A stretch of 44,311 nt of DNA from Pelagibius sp. (GTDB lineage: Bacteria > Pseudomonadota > Alphaproteobacteria > Kiloniellales > Kiloniellaceae), in assembly GCF_028281305.1 (NCBI RefSeq), contig NZ_JANQKD010000070.1, positions 1 to 44,311 of the forward strand, written 5' to 3'. The notes below the pieces were generated by a model. It saw only the letters and a program-made list of their open reading frames with translations. It was not told the DNA's origin and made no database searches. Of this stretch, positions 32,750 through 41,387 are shown in pieces (the first letter of the stretch is position 1; each line of letters opens with the position of its first letter). The position numbers and the translations under genes were made by a program.

Positions 32750-33472
32750 CTAGCTCGCCTTCAGGCGCGCCAGGTCCAGCGCCCGCAGCCGTGCCGCGAT
32801 CAGCTCGCTTTTGATCCTCAATAGGACAACGGTCACATAGTAGAGCTTGAAGCCCACGGCGGTGATCAAAAGCGGCCAAAGCATCGAGGGGTGGATGGTC
32901 GGCCCGTCGAGGCGAAACACGGAAGCCGGTTGATGCAGGGTTGCCCACCAGTCCACCGAAAACTTGATGATCGGGATGTTGATGACGCCCACCAGAGCCA
33001 GGATCGCTGCGGCGCGGTAGCCGCGCTGCTGGTCGTCGAAGGCGTGCATCAGGGCCATATGGCCGAGATAGAGGAAAAACAGGATCAGCATCGAGGTCAG
33101 CCGGCCGTCCCACTCCCACCAGGTGCCCCACATCGGCCGCCCCCAGAGCGAGCCGGTCACCAGGGTCAGGAAGGCGAAGCCGGCGCCGATGGGCGAGGAG
33201 GCCTTGGCCGCCAGATCCGCCAGGGGATGGCGCCAGATCAGCGCCACGGCGCTGGCCACGGCGATGGCGACATAGATGAACATGGCCATCCAGGCCGAGG
33301 GCACGTGGACGTACATGATCCGCACGCTCTCGCCCTGCTGGTAGTCCGGCGGGGCCACGAAAAGCGCCATGTAGAAGCCGACGCCGAGCGCCGCCGCCGT
33401 CGCGACCGCCACAAAGGGCAGCACGCGGTCGGCGATGCGCGTGAAACGGGCCGGATTGGCGAAGCGGTGCAT
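32750..33472 (-). CDS. ccmC: Heme exporter/heme handling protein CcmC
   Basis: 240 residues with six helices. The WWD domain is GTWWEWDGRLTSMLILFFLYLGHMAL, with heme histidines in YVHVPSAWMAMF and GPTIHPSMLWPLL. It presents heme to CcmE. ORF limits fit the family, start MHRFANP at 33472. Between ccmC and ccmD (32534-32749) there is no gene; see the direct repeat there. Confidence 0.96.
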   Translation of the reverse strand: MHRFANPARFTRIADRVLPFVAVATAAALGVGFYMALFVAPPDYQQGESVRIMYVHVPSAWMAMFIYVAIAVASAVALIWRHPLADLAAKASSPIGAGFAFLTLVTGSLWGRPMWGTWWEWDGRLTSMLILFFLYLGHMALMHAFDDQQRGYRAAAILALVGVINIPIIKFSVDWWATLHQPASVFRLDGPTIHPSMLWPLLITAVGFKLYYVTVVLLRIKSELIAARLRALDLARLKAS

Positions 33473-33516
33473 TTCCCTGTCCTAGGCTTTCCCAATAGTT
33501 AGTGCGTTGACTGAGA

Positions 33517-34182
33517 TCATTCCAGCGCCTGTCTGAGCGCGGCAGCGGCGGCCAACGGCGCCACCAGCAGCATGACGAGCAAGAGCGCCCCCAGCAAGAG
33601 CAGGTCGGGGCGCGCCGAGAGGCCGCTGAGGGCGGATTCCGTGGCCCCGACCCCGAAAATCAGGGGCGGGATGTAGAGCGGCAGCACCAGCAGCGGGATC
33701 AGCACGCCGCCGCGCCGCGCGCCCAGGGTCAGCGCCGCCCCCACGGCGCCGATCAGGCTCAGCACCGGGGTGCCCAGCAGCATGGCCAGCAGCAGGGTGA
33801 GGAGCCCGGCTGGTTCCATGTGGAACAGCAGGGCCAGGAGCGGCGCCGCCGCGATCAGCGGCAGGCCGGTGGTCAGCCAGTGCGCGGCGACCTTGCCGAG
33901 CACCGCCACCTCCAGCGGCAACGGCGAAAGCAGCAACTGCTCCAGGCTGCCGTCCTCGAAATCGGCCAGAAACAGCCGTTCCAACGAGAGCAGGACAGCC
34001 AGCAAAGCGACCACCCAGATGACCCCGGGGGCGATCTGCCGCAGGGTGGCCGCCTCCGGCCCGACGCCAAAGGGAAAAAGCGTCGCCGTCAGCACGAAGA
34101 ACAACACCGCGAGCCAGGCATCGGCGCTCTGGCGCAGGGCGAGGCGCAGGTCGCGCCCGATGACGATGACCAGGCCCTTCAC
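33517..34182 (-). CDS. ccmB: Heme ABC transporter permease CcmB
   Basis: 221 residues, about six hydrophobic segments. The region LERLFLADFEDGSLEQLLLSPLPLEVAVLGKVAAHWL and YIPPLIFGVGATE are CcmB hallmarks. With CcmA it forms the ABC module needed to release holo-CcmE. Starts with ATG inside the ccmA stop (4 bp overlap). Confidence 0.94.
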   Translation of the reverse strand: MKGLVIVIGRDLRLALRQSADAWLAVLFFVLTATLFPFGVGPEAATLRQIAPGVIWVVALLAVLLSLERLFLADFEDGSLEQLLLSPLPLEVAVLGKVAAHWLTTGLPLIAAAPLLALLFHMEPAGLLTLLLAMLLGTPVLSLIGAVGAALTLGARRGGVLIPLLVLPLYIPPLIFGVGATESALSGLSARPDLLLLGALLLVMLLVAPLAAAAALRQALE

Positions 34183-34910
34183 CAGATCATCTCCGGCAGG
34201 GGTGGCGGCGCCAGCGCATCGAGCGACAGCGGCAGAGCATCCGGCAGGTCCAGCGCGGTGTGGGTGGCGACGATCACGGACCCGCCGCGCGCCCGGTGGC
34301 CGGCGATGGCGGCCGCCAGTCGGCCGACCGAGGCATGATCGAGGCCCACCGAGGGCTCGTCCAGGAGCCAGAGTGCCGCCGGCTGCGCCAGCAGGCGCGC
34401 CAGGGCCAGGCGGCGGCGCTGGCCGGCGGACAGCAGCCGCCCGGCCACATCGGCCAGATCGCCGAGCGCGAAGTGATCCAGCGCCGCTTCCAGGCGGCCG
34501 GATTCACCCAAGACGGAGTCGTCCGGGACGGCCTCACCACCGCCCGCATCCTCCGCGGTGGCCCCGTCGCCCTCCGCTCCCTGGCCCTCTGCTCCCTCCC
34601 GCAGGCTGGCCCAGAACCGCAGGTTTTCGCGCACGCTCAGCACCGGTTTCACCGCGTCGAGATGGCCGAGGTAGTGCAGTCTGGCGGCATGGGCGCCCGG
34701 GTCCTCGCCGACCGGCTGGCCGTCCCAGAGGATTGCACCGCCGGCCGGGCGCAGCAGCCCCGCCAGCATGCGCAGCAGACTCGACTTGCCGCTGCCGTTG
34801 GCCCCGGTCAGCAGCAGCGCACCGCCGGCAGGCAGTTCGAAAGACAGCCCGGCAAAGACGTCGCGGCCCCCGCGCCGGCAATCGAGGTTTCGACCTTCAA
34901 ACAGTGTCAT
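34179..34910 (-). CDS. ccmA: Heme ABC transporter ATPase CcmA
   Basis: 243 residues from ATG 34910. Walker A TGANGSGKS (36-44), signature LLSAGQRRRLALARLL (159-174, S-A-G-Q rather than S-G-G-Q, normal for CcmA), Walker B LWLLDEP (180-186). A Gly/Ala/Glu-rich insert at about 105-136 (REGAEGQGAEGDGATAEDAG) sits after the Q-loop region and is longer than in most CcmA. First gene of the ccmABCDEFGHI run and divergent from the response regulator. Confidence 0.94.
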   Translation of the reverse strand: MTLFEGRNLDCRRGGRDVFAGLSFELPAGGALLLTGANGSGKSSLLRMLAGLLRPAGGAILWDGQPVGEDPGAHAARLHYLGHLDAVKPVLSVRENLRFWASLREGAEGQGAEGDGATAEDAGGGEAVPDDSVLGESGRLEAALDHFALGDLADVAGRLLSAGQRRRLALARLLAQPAALWLLDEPSVGLDHASVGRLAAAIAGHRARGGSVIVATHTALDLPDALPLSLDALAPPPLPEMIW

Positions 34911-35097
34911 GTCTCGGAAATCACACCCCGGCAGAGAGCAAGCCTTGCCGCGAGCGGTGCCGGCTGCGGCGGCTGGTATAGCAGATTGTCCGCGCGCGCC
35001 ACCAGAGGGGGTCATGGCCGGGGGTGACCAAGGGGTCGCACAACCGCGGAATTCCTAATCAAACCTTATAGATGAAACGGAATATTAAGGATGCCTG

Positions 35098-36000
35098 ATG
35101 CAGATTCGAAGGGTCCAAAGACCAGCCAGACGCCGTCATCGCCGGGACCGTTCATCCGTGTCTGTCAGACCGATCATCATTGCCGAGGACAACGACAAAC
35201 TGCGGCGCCTCTATTCAGAGATGCTGGAGGCCGCCGGATTCAAGGTGATGCATGCCAGCGATGGCGAAAAGGCCATCAGCCTGCTGCACAAGATCGTCAA
35301 TCCCCAGCTCATCATCCTGGACGTGATGATGCCGCGTCTCGACGGCATCCAGACCTGCGCGAGGATCCGCAAGATGCAGGGCCTGCGCCCCTGCCCGATC
35401 CTGTTCCTGACCGCCCTGGACAGCCCCGAGACGATCCTGGAATGCCTCAACGCCGGCGGCGACGACTACGTCGTGAAGTCCGCCCCCATGGCCGAACTGG
35501 TGGAGCGGGTTCAGTATTGGGCGCGCAAGGGATCCTCGGAAGAGGGGGCCGAGCGCCGCAAGAAGGCGATCAAGGAGCTGGAATCCCTGGCGACGGAGCA
35601 GGACGGCTTGGGCAGCGCCGGCGCCGCTGACGAAATCGCCCAGGAAAGCGCCGCCGTCGAGCTGATCGCCGCTTTCATCGAAGAGACCGACGAAGCCTTT
35701 AACGAGAAGGTCGATACCTTCTACCGCTTCGGCTACCTGGTGAGCCTGGTCAGCACCTATCTGAAGACCAACAGCGCCCAGGACCGCCGCTTCGGGCGCG
35801 TGGTGCGCAATCTGGTCTACCGCACCGGCTTCGTCGATCGGAAGGAGATCGACGCGATGCTGGACAACTACGAGCGTATCGTCAGTCAGGCTCAGTTCCA
35901 GCAAGGCTGGAAGCATGGCCAGGACGTCGCCGTAACCATCGGCGTTCCCGATGCACCCCGCCCAGGTACAGGAGCGGACCAGGAGCCTGTTTCCTCATGA
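35098..36000 (+). CDS. Response regulator with a receiver domain and an uncharacterised C-terminal domain
   Basis: 300 residues from ATG 35098 (AAGGA 7 bases before); GTG 35158 would remove the first 20 basic residues. Receiver: acidic pair Glu30-Asp31, phospho-acceptor Asp75 in IILDVMMPRLDG, Thr105 and Lys126, all present. Residues about 150-285 form an alpha-helical domain without a DNA-binding motif (VELIAAFIEETDEAFNEKVDTFYRFGYLVSLV), so output may be protein-protein. The neighbouring histidine kinase starts within its stop codon (ATGA overlap), so they are a two-component pair. A TATAGA at 35067-35072 in an AT-rich stretch may be a -10. Divergent from ccmA. Confidence 0.88.
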   Translation: MQIRRVQRPARRRHRRDRSSVSVRPIIIAEDNDKLRRLYSEMLEAAGFKVMHASDGEKAISLLHKIVNPQLIILDVMMPRLDGIQTCARIRKMQGLRPCPILFLTALDSPETILECLNAGGDDYVVKSAPMAELVERVQYWARKGSSEEGAERRKKAIKELESLATEQDGLGSAGAADEIAQESAAVELIAAFIEETDEAFNEKVDTFYRFGYLVSLVSTYLKTNSAQDRRFGRVVRNLVYRTGFVDRKEIDAMLDNYERIVSQAQFQQGWKHGQDVAVTIGVPDAPRPGTGADQEPVSS

Positions 36001-37028
36001 CCGGCGCCGTCATGGCGCTCGACACCGCCTGGCCGTGGATTGCCGGCCTTGGCGCTCTGCTGTTTCTTCTCATCGCCGCGCAGGCCGTTCTCTTCCTGAG
36101 GCAGACCGATGCCCTGCGCGCACTGGCCGCCCGTCAGGACCGGATCGAGGCGCGGGAGCCGGGCGCCGCCACCCAAGACTCCGTCGCCGCCCAGCAGCGC
36201 CGGCTGGATGAGGCGCTGGAAAACCTGCGCCAGGCGCGCGACAAGGCCAGCCGGGCGGACCGGGCCAGCCAGGCCAAGTCCGCCTTCCTCGCCATGATGA
36301 GCCACGAGCTGCGCACGCCGCTGAGCGCCATCATCGGCTTTGCCGAGATGATCGAGCAGCAGGCCATCGGCCCGGTGGGCAACACCAAGTACCGCGACTA
36401 CGCGACCGACATCCGCCAGTCCGGCCAGCACCTGCTGGGGATCATCAACGACATCCTCGACCTCTCCAAGGTGGAGTCCGGCCGCGAGACCCTGCAGGAG
36501 CAGACCATCGCGCCGGAAGAACTGTTTGACGGCGTGCGCGCGCTTCTCGCGGTCCGCGCCCAGGACGCCGGCGTGACACTGACCTTCGACGTGCCCGAAG
36601 ACCTGCCCGCCATGCGCGCCGACAAGCGCCGCCTGACCCAGATCCTGGTGAACCTGCTGTCCAATGCGGTGAAGTTCACCCCGGCCAGCGGCGATGTCAC
36701 TCTGCGCTGTTGGGCCACCCCGGGCAGCGGCGTGGTCTTCCAGTCCATCGACAGCGGCATCGGCATCGCGCGGGAAGACATTCCCCTGGCGCTCTCGGTC
36801 TTCGGTCAGGTGGAGAACGACTGCGAACAGCAGGGCACCGGCCTCGGCCTGCCGCTCGCCAAGGCACTGGCGGAATTGCACGGCGGCACCCTCGACCTGC
36901 AGAGCGAACTCGGCCGGGGCACCACGGTCACGCTGCGCCTGCCCGCCTACCGCATCGTTGACCCGTCGCCTTCCGAAGAATCGCCGGAAGACGATGCAGA
37001 GACCCTGCAGCAGGCTGCAGCCGGCTAG
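35997..37028 (+). CDS. Hybrid-free histidine kinase with one membrane anchor
   Basis: 343 residues. One helix at about 14-34, a coiled-coil (65-98), then the phospho-accepting His103 in AMMSHELRTPLSAIIGFAEM. The N box is ILVNLLSNAVKFTP, G1 box SIDSGIGIA, F box VFGQVENDCEQ and G2 GTGLGLPLAKALAELHGGT. DSGIGIA has Ser where D-T-G-x-G is usual. The kinase-core resembles PleC/DivJ-like alphaproteobacterial enzymes. Signal sensed is unknown since only a short N-terminus exists. The start overlaps the response regulator stop by 4 bp. Confidence 0.93.
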   Translation: MTGAVMALDTAWPWIAGLGALLFLLIAAQAVLFLRQTDALRALAARQDRIEAREPGAATQDSVAAQQRRLDEALENLRQARDKASRADRASQAKSAFLAMMSHELRTPLSAIIGFAEMIEQQAIGPVGNTKYRDYATDIRQSGQHLLGIINDILDLSKVESGRETLQEQTIAPEELFDGVRALLAVRAQDAGVTLTFDVPEDLPAMRADKRRLTQILVNLLSNAVKFTPASGDVTLRCWATPGSGVVFQSIDSGIGIAREDIPLALSVFGQVENDCEQQGTGLGLPLAKALAELHGGTLDLQSELGRGTTVTLRLPAYRIVDPSPSEESPEDDAETLQQAAAG

Positions 37029-37330
37029 AGCGGACAGAACGTCCTGGAAATCAGAAAGTCTTTGGAAAAGCGGGCGGTCCCGCTGGCTTGGGGCCCCTAC
37101 GTGGGGTACGAGACCGCCCGTAAGTGGAGCTTTCGGAAAAGTGCGGGGCGGCCACGCGTGGTCGGGGCACATGGCCGCCCCTCTTAGTCACCAGCGTTTT
37201 GGGGCAATATCTCGAGGATCGCTGGCCTCCTCGACACAGAGAGGGGAAGTCTCCGTGACTAGAAAGCTAGGCAGCGATTGCGGTTTGATCTGGCCGCAAA
37301 TGCGGCGAGATTGTGATTTCTGTCCCGAAT
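37029..37330. other. Hairpin-rich intergenic region (no gene)
   Basis: No ORF with coding character. Inverted repeats seen: CGGGCGGTC/GACCGCCCG (37071-37079 and 37112-37120), GGGGCGGCCA/TGGCCGCCCC (37145-37154 and 37172-37181), TAGTCAC/GTGACTA (37185-37191 and 37255-37261), CCAGCG/CGCTGG (37191-37196 and 37220-37225), and CCGCA/TGCGG (37294-37305). The first two stems have similar arms and could each end transcription of the kinase operon. The whole reads like a structured RNA or serial terminators. Confidence 0.5.
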
Positions 37331-37365
37331 GGGCCGCGGCGGGCAATCAACCGGCCGGCGGCGCA

Positions 37366-37475
37366 CCCCCCTCACCCTCCCGCTGACGCGGGCCCCTCCC
37401 TCTCCCCCGCGGGGAGAGGGTTGCGCAGCCTTGGCAAGACCGAAGGTCGAGCCTAGGTGAAGCTGGGTGAGGGGG
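37366..37475. repeat. Interspersed CCCTCACCC/GGGTGAGGG element
   Basis: Outer arms CCCCTCACCC (37368-37377) and GGGTGAGGGG (37465-37474), inner hairpin CCCTCTCCCC-CGC-GGGGAGAGGG (37398-37420). This layout is widely dispersed between genes in alphaproteobacteria and others. It sits between convergent genes. Confidence 0.7.
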
Positions 37476-37501
37476 ACGGCCTGAGTCCGCCTGCCCCCGC
37501 C

Positions 37502-38737
37502 TCAGCCGTAGCTGCGCTGGTCGTCGATGACCTTGCCGTCGTTGGGCAGACTGCCGGGGGCCACCGCCTCCACCGCGCCGGTCACCTTGCAACAGGCCTT
37601 CAGGCTCTCGGTGATGGCGGCCACCAGGGCAGCATCGGCGCCGGTCTGCACCTCGCAGTGCAGGGTCATGGCATCGGCATCGCCGTCGCGGGTCACCACC
37701 AGGCGGGCGCGGGCGATCTCGCCATGGCGCTTCAGCACCGCCGCCACCTGGGCCGGCTGCACGAACATGCCCTTCACCTTGGTCGCCTGGTCGGCGCGGC
37801 CCATCCAGCCCTTGATGCGCGGCGCCGTGCGCCCGCAGGGGCTCTGGCCCGGCAGGATCGCCGAGAGATCGCCGGTGGCGAAGCGCACCAGCGGATAGTC
37901 GGGATTGAGGGTGGTGACCACCACCTCGCCCACCTCGCCTTCCGGCAGCGGGTCGCCGGTGCCGGGGCGCAGGATCTCGACGATGATTTCCTCGTCGAGG
38001 ATCATGCCCTCCCGCGCTTCGGACTCGTAGGCGATGAGCCCCAGGTCCGCCGTGGCATAGCACTGCAGCACGGCGACGCCGCGCTCCGCATAGGCCTGGC
38101 GCAGTTCCGGGAAGAGGGCGCCGCCGGAAACCAGCGCGCGGGTGATGGAGCTGCAGTCCAGACCCATCTCCTGGCCCTTGTCCAACAGCACCTTCAGGAA
38201 GTCCGGCGTGCCGATGTAGCCGCCGGGGCGCAGGTGAGCGATGGCCTGGACCTGGTGCTCGCTGTTGCCGACCCCACCGGGAATGACCGCACAGCCAAGA
38301 CCGCGGGCGGCCCCGTCCAGCATCCAGCCGCCCGGCGTCAGGTGATAGGAAAAGCAGTTGTGGACGATGTCCCCGGGGCGGAAGCCGGCGGCGAAGAGCG
38401 CCCGCTCCAGGCGCCAGAAACCCTGACGCGGCCCTTCGAACTCGTAGATCGGTCCGGGCGAGGCGAAGAGGTGCGCCGCCTCTCCCGGGGCCAGGGCGGC
38501 CAGCCCGCCGAAAGGCGGTGCCGCCTTCTGCCGCTCGATCAGGTCGGCCTTGCGGGTGACCGGCAGCGCCGCCAGCGCGGCCCGGTCGATGATCTCAGCC
38601 GCATCCACCCCGGTCAGGATCGCGCCGAAGCCGCTTGTCTTCTCCTGGGCCCGCGCCACCACGCCGGGCAGCGCCGCCATCAGAGCCGCCTCGCGGCCCT
38701 CCGCACTGCGGGTTTCGAGATCGTCGAAGTGCTCCAT
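37502..38737 (-). CDS. PaaK-like AMP-dependent ligase (liv-operon type)
   Basis: 411 residues. The C-terminal hinge region GWMGRADQATKVKGMFVQPAQVAAVLKRHGEIARARL and the segment CYATADLGLIAYES fit the phenylacetate-CoA ligase side of the adenylate-forming superfamily. The P-loop, however, is ASPGPIYEFEGP, without the usual S-S-G-T-T-G. The same variant occurs in ligases next to liv transporter genes, to my recollection. It probably activates a carboxylic acid brought in by the adjacent ABC transporter, giving a CoA thioester; the acid is unknown. Last gene of the liv cluster, 180 bp from livF with an interspersed repeat between. Confidence 0.8.
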   Translation of the reverse strand: MEHFDDLETRSAEGREAALMAALPGVVARAQEKTSGFGAILTGVDAAEIIDRAALAALPVTRKADLIERQKAAPPFGGLAALAPGEAAHLFASPGPIYEFEGPRQGFWRLERALFAAGFRPGDIVHNCFSYHLTPGGWMLDGAARGLGCAVIPGGVGNSEHQVQAIAHLRPGGYIGTPDFLKVLLDKGQEMGLDCSSITRALVSGGALFPELRQAYAERGVAVLQCYATADLGLIAYESEAREGMILDEEIIVEILRPGTGDPLPEGEVGEVVVTTLNPDYPLVRFATGDLSAILPGQSPCGRTAPRIKGWMGRADQATKVKGMFVQPAQVAAVLKRHGEIARARLVVTRDGDADAMTLHCEVQTGADAALVAAITESLKACCKVTGAVEAVAPGSLPNDGKVIDDQRSYG

Positions 38738-38775
38738 TTCCGTGCTCTAGCAAACCATGGGGTACATCGAATCAA

Positions 38776-38884
38776 CAATTGACCTCGTGCTTCGAGACGC
38801 TGTGCTCCTCAGCATGAGGTCAATTGCACGAAAACCTCGCCTCACCCTGAGGAGCGGTCCGCAGGGCCGCGTCTCGAAGGGTGA
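38776..38884. repeat. Inverted pair of interspersed palindromic elements
   Basis: Element D (TGCTTCGAGACGC...CTCCTCAGCATGAGG, 38788-38819) is inverse, element E (CCTCACCCTGAGGAG...CGTCTCGAAGGGTGA, 38840-38884) is forward. CAATTGACCTC (38776-38786) and GAGGTCAATTG (38816-38826) form an 11-bp perfect inverted repeat around D. Located between livF and the ligase gene. Confidence 0.8.
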
Positions 38885-38917
38885 CTTCGGCGCGCGCCGC
38901 TTATCCTTCTCACGATT

Positions 38918-39763
38918 CTACAGCCAGCGCTTGCGGCGCTTGTAGTGCTTGACGTCGCGGTAGGACTTGCGGCCGGAGGCGGAGAGGCCGAGGTAGAATT
39001 CCTTCACGTCCTCGTTCTCGCGCAGCTTTGCGGCATCGCCGTCCAGCACGACGCGGCCGCTCTCCAGAATGTAGCCGTAGCGTGCGTACTTGAGCGCCAC
39101 GTTGGTGTTCTGCTCGGCCAGCAGGAAAGAGACGCCTTCCTCCTCGTTCAGCCGCTTCACCGTTTCGAAGATGCCCTCGACAAGCTGCGGGGCGAGACCC
39201 ATGGAAGGTTCGTCCAGCAGGATCATCTTGGGCCGGCTCATCAGCGCACGGCCGATGGCGCACATCTGCTGCTCGCCGCCGGAGGTGTAGCCGGCCATGG
39301 AGCCGCGCCGCTCCTTCAGGCGCGGAAAATAGCTGTAGACCATCTCCAGGTCCTCGGCGACCGCGGCGCGCCCGTCGCTGCGGGTGTAAGCGCCGGTCAT
39401 GAGATTTTCTTCGATGGTCAGGTGCTCGAAGCAATGGCGCCCCTCCATCACCTGGACGACGCCGGACTTCACCAGGTCATTGGGCGTCAGCGCGTCGACC
39501 CGCGCACCCTCGAACTCGATGGAGCCCTTGGTGACCTCGCCGCGCTCGGCGCGCAGCAGGTTGGAGATCGCCTTCAGGGTGGTGGTCTTGCCGGCGCCGT
39601 TGGCGCCGAGCAGGGCGACGATGCCGCCGCGCGGCACCTCCAGCGAGACCCCCTTCAGCACCAGGATCACGTGGTCGTAGATGACCTCGATGTTGTTCAC
39701 CGTCAGAACCGCCTGCGCCGTTTCCGGGGCGGCCGCGGTCTGCAGGTCCAGGGCTTCGCTCAT
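38918..39763 (-). CDS. livF: Branched-chain-type amino-acid ABC transporter ATPase LivF
   Basis: 281 residues from ATG 39763. Walker A ALLGANGAGKTTTLKAISNL, signature YTSGGEQQMCAIGRALM, Walker B MILLDEPSMGLAP, and H-loop-region LLAEQNTNVALK are LivF features (E-Q-N after Walker B). The C-terminal 40 residues (VKEFYLGLSASGRKSYRDVKHYKRRKRWL) are longer and strongly basic compared with E. coli LivF; this long basic tail recurs in liv ATPases linked to ligase genes. 188 bp after the binding protein. Confidence 0.92.
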   Translation of the reverse strand: MSEALDLQTAAAPETAQAVLTVNNIEVIYDHVILVLKGVSLEVPRGGIVALLGANGAGKTTTLKAISNLLRAERGEVTKGSIEFEGARVDALTPNDLVKSGVVQVMEGRHCFEHLTIEENLMTGAYTRSDGRAAVAEDLEMVYSYFPRLKERRGSMAGYTSGGEQQMCAIGRALMSRPKMILLDEPSMGLAPQLVEGIFETVKRLNEEEGVSFLLAEQNTNVALKYARYGYILESGRVVLDGDAAKLRENEDVKEFYLGLSASGRKSYRDVKHYKRRKRWL

Positions 39764-39951
39764 GGTGCTGTCAGAGACCTCCTGCTTTACGCCATTGGTA
39801 TCACGGTCGCGGGCCTTCGCGCCGCCATGCCGGGAGAAGCTGGCGGGGGACAGCCAACGACGGCCGCCCCCGCTCATCTTCCAGGCCCTCCGCCTTCAGG
39901 CGCAAGGATCAGGTGCCGGCTCCTCGGCCGCCGGCTTTTGGTTGCAGGCCC

Positions 39952-41262
39952 CTAGTTGCAGGCACGGGGGGTGATCCCCTTCTCAGCCGCATAGTCGGCC
40001 GCCGCCTGCTCGATCATCGGCCGCAGCAGGCCGGAGCGGTTCGGCTCGACCCAGTCGGAGACCGGGGTCCAGTTGGACCCGTCCCACTGCTGCACGAAGG
40101 CACGGCCCGTGCCCTCGTGATCGGCGCAGGTGATCTGGATGGACTCCATGAAGCCGGCCAGGCCCATGGATTCGAGCCGCGCCTCGTCGATGTTGAGCGC
40201 CTCGAAGCCGTCGCGGATCTGCTCGCCGGTGAGCGGCGTCTGGCCGTGCATGCCCTGGGCGGTGTGAATCGCCTCGGCAATCACCGCCGCGTTCATGACG
40301 CCGCGGTTGTAGAGCACGGTGCCGACCTCCTCACGCGGGCCGGTGCCGTTGCCGGCATCGTGAACCAGCGTCAGGATGTCCTGGATCGCCGGATATTCCG
40401 TGCCGGTGCCGTGGAAGTTCAGCGACTTGTAGCCGACCGCCTGGGCGCCCGCGGGCGTCACGTCCTGCTCGGAGCCGGACCACCAGATGCCGATGAAACG
40501 GTCCATGGGATAGCCCACGGCCGCGGCTTCCTTGATGGCGGGGGAGTTCATCACGCCCCAGCCCCACATCGCCGTCCAGTCCGGACGCACCTGGCGGCCG
40601 ATCTGCAGCCAGGTCGCCTTTTGCTCCAGGCCCGGGTGGGCGACGGGGAAGGGATGGAAGCTGAAGCCGTGCTTCTCGGCCAGGGCCTCCAGGGTCGCGA
40701 TCGGCTCCTTGCCGTAGGCCGAGTCGTGATAGACCAGGGCGATCTTCTTGCCCTTGAGGTTCTCGTAGCCGCCCTCGTTCTTCGCGATGTAATTCACGAT
40801 GATGTCGGCACCCGACCAGTAGGTCGCCGGCAGCGTGAAGACGTAGGGGAAGACCGTGCCGTCGGAGGCCGCGGTGCGCCCGTAGCCCATGGAGAGCACC
40901 GGGATCTTGTCGGCGGTGGCGCGGTCGATCAGCGCATAGGTGATGCCGGTCGACAGCGGCGTGATGGCTGCCGCACCCGGGCGCTTCAGACGCTCGTAGC
41001 ATTCGACGCCGCGGTCGTTGTTGTAGGCGGTGTCGCATTCCTCGTATTCGATCTCGACACCGTTGATGCCGCCCTTGGCGTTGCGCATCTTGAAGTAGTC
41101 GCTGAAGCCGTTGGCAAAGGGAATGCCGTTGGGCGCATAGGGACCCGAGCGGTACATCAGCCCGGGCACGAACTGCTTGTCGGCGGCAGTGGCGGTGAAG
41201 GCCGTTGCCGTGACCATGGCGGCCGCGCCCAGCGCGGCCAGACCGAGAGCCTTGAGTTTCAT
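39952..41262 (-). CDS. ABC transporter periplasmic binding protein, type I (LivJ/amide-type)
   Basis: 436 residues. Signal peptide MKLKALGLAALGAAAMVTAT, cleaved after about residue 26. Two-lobed type I fold: GPYAPNGIPFANGFSDYFKMRNAKGGINGVEIEYEECDTAYNNDRGVECYERL at the start and KKIALVYHDSAYGKEPIATLEALAEKHG in lobe 2. This binds a branched-chain amino acid or a small carboxylate; the adjacent ligase favours an aromatic or short-chain acid. Two Cys in lobe 1 (ECDTAYNNDRGVECYE) likely form a disulfide. It is followed by livF. Confidence 0.93.
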   Translation of the reverse strand: MKLKALGLAALGAAAMVTATAFTATAADKQFVPGLMYRSGPYAPNGIPFANGFSDYFKMRNAKGGINGVEIEYEECDTAYNNDRGVECYERLKRPGAAAITPLSTGITYALIDRATADKIPVLSMGYGRTAASDGTVFPYVFTLPATYWSGADIIVNYIAKNEGGYENLKGKKIALVYHDSAYGKEPIATLEALAEKHGFSFHPFPVAHPGLEQKATWLQIGRQVRPDWTAMWGWGVMNSPAIKEAAAVGYPMDRFIGIWWSGSEQDVTPAGAQAVGYKSLNFHGTGTEYPAIQDILTLVHDAGNGTGPREEVGTVLYNRGVMNAAVIAEAIHTAQGMHGQTPLTGEQIRDGFEALNIDEARLESMGLAGFMESIQITCADHEGTGRAFVQQWDGSNWTPVSDWVEPNRSGLLRPMIEQAAADYAAEKGITPRACN

Positions 41263-41387
41263 CCGTCTAAACCTCCCTTGGTTATCCTTTCAGCGGGCGA
41301 TGGTCTCCCGCCCCGGCGGATCTTGTTTTGTCTCCCGCCGCGGCCCCGCCAAGACCCCGGCACGATCACCCGATTGCCCCCTGTTTG

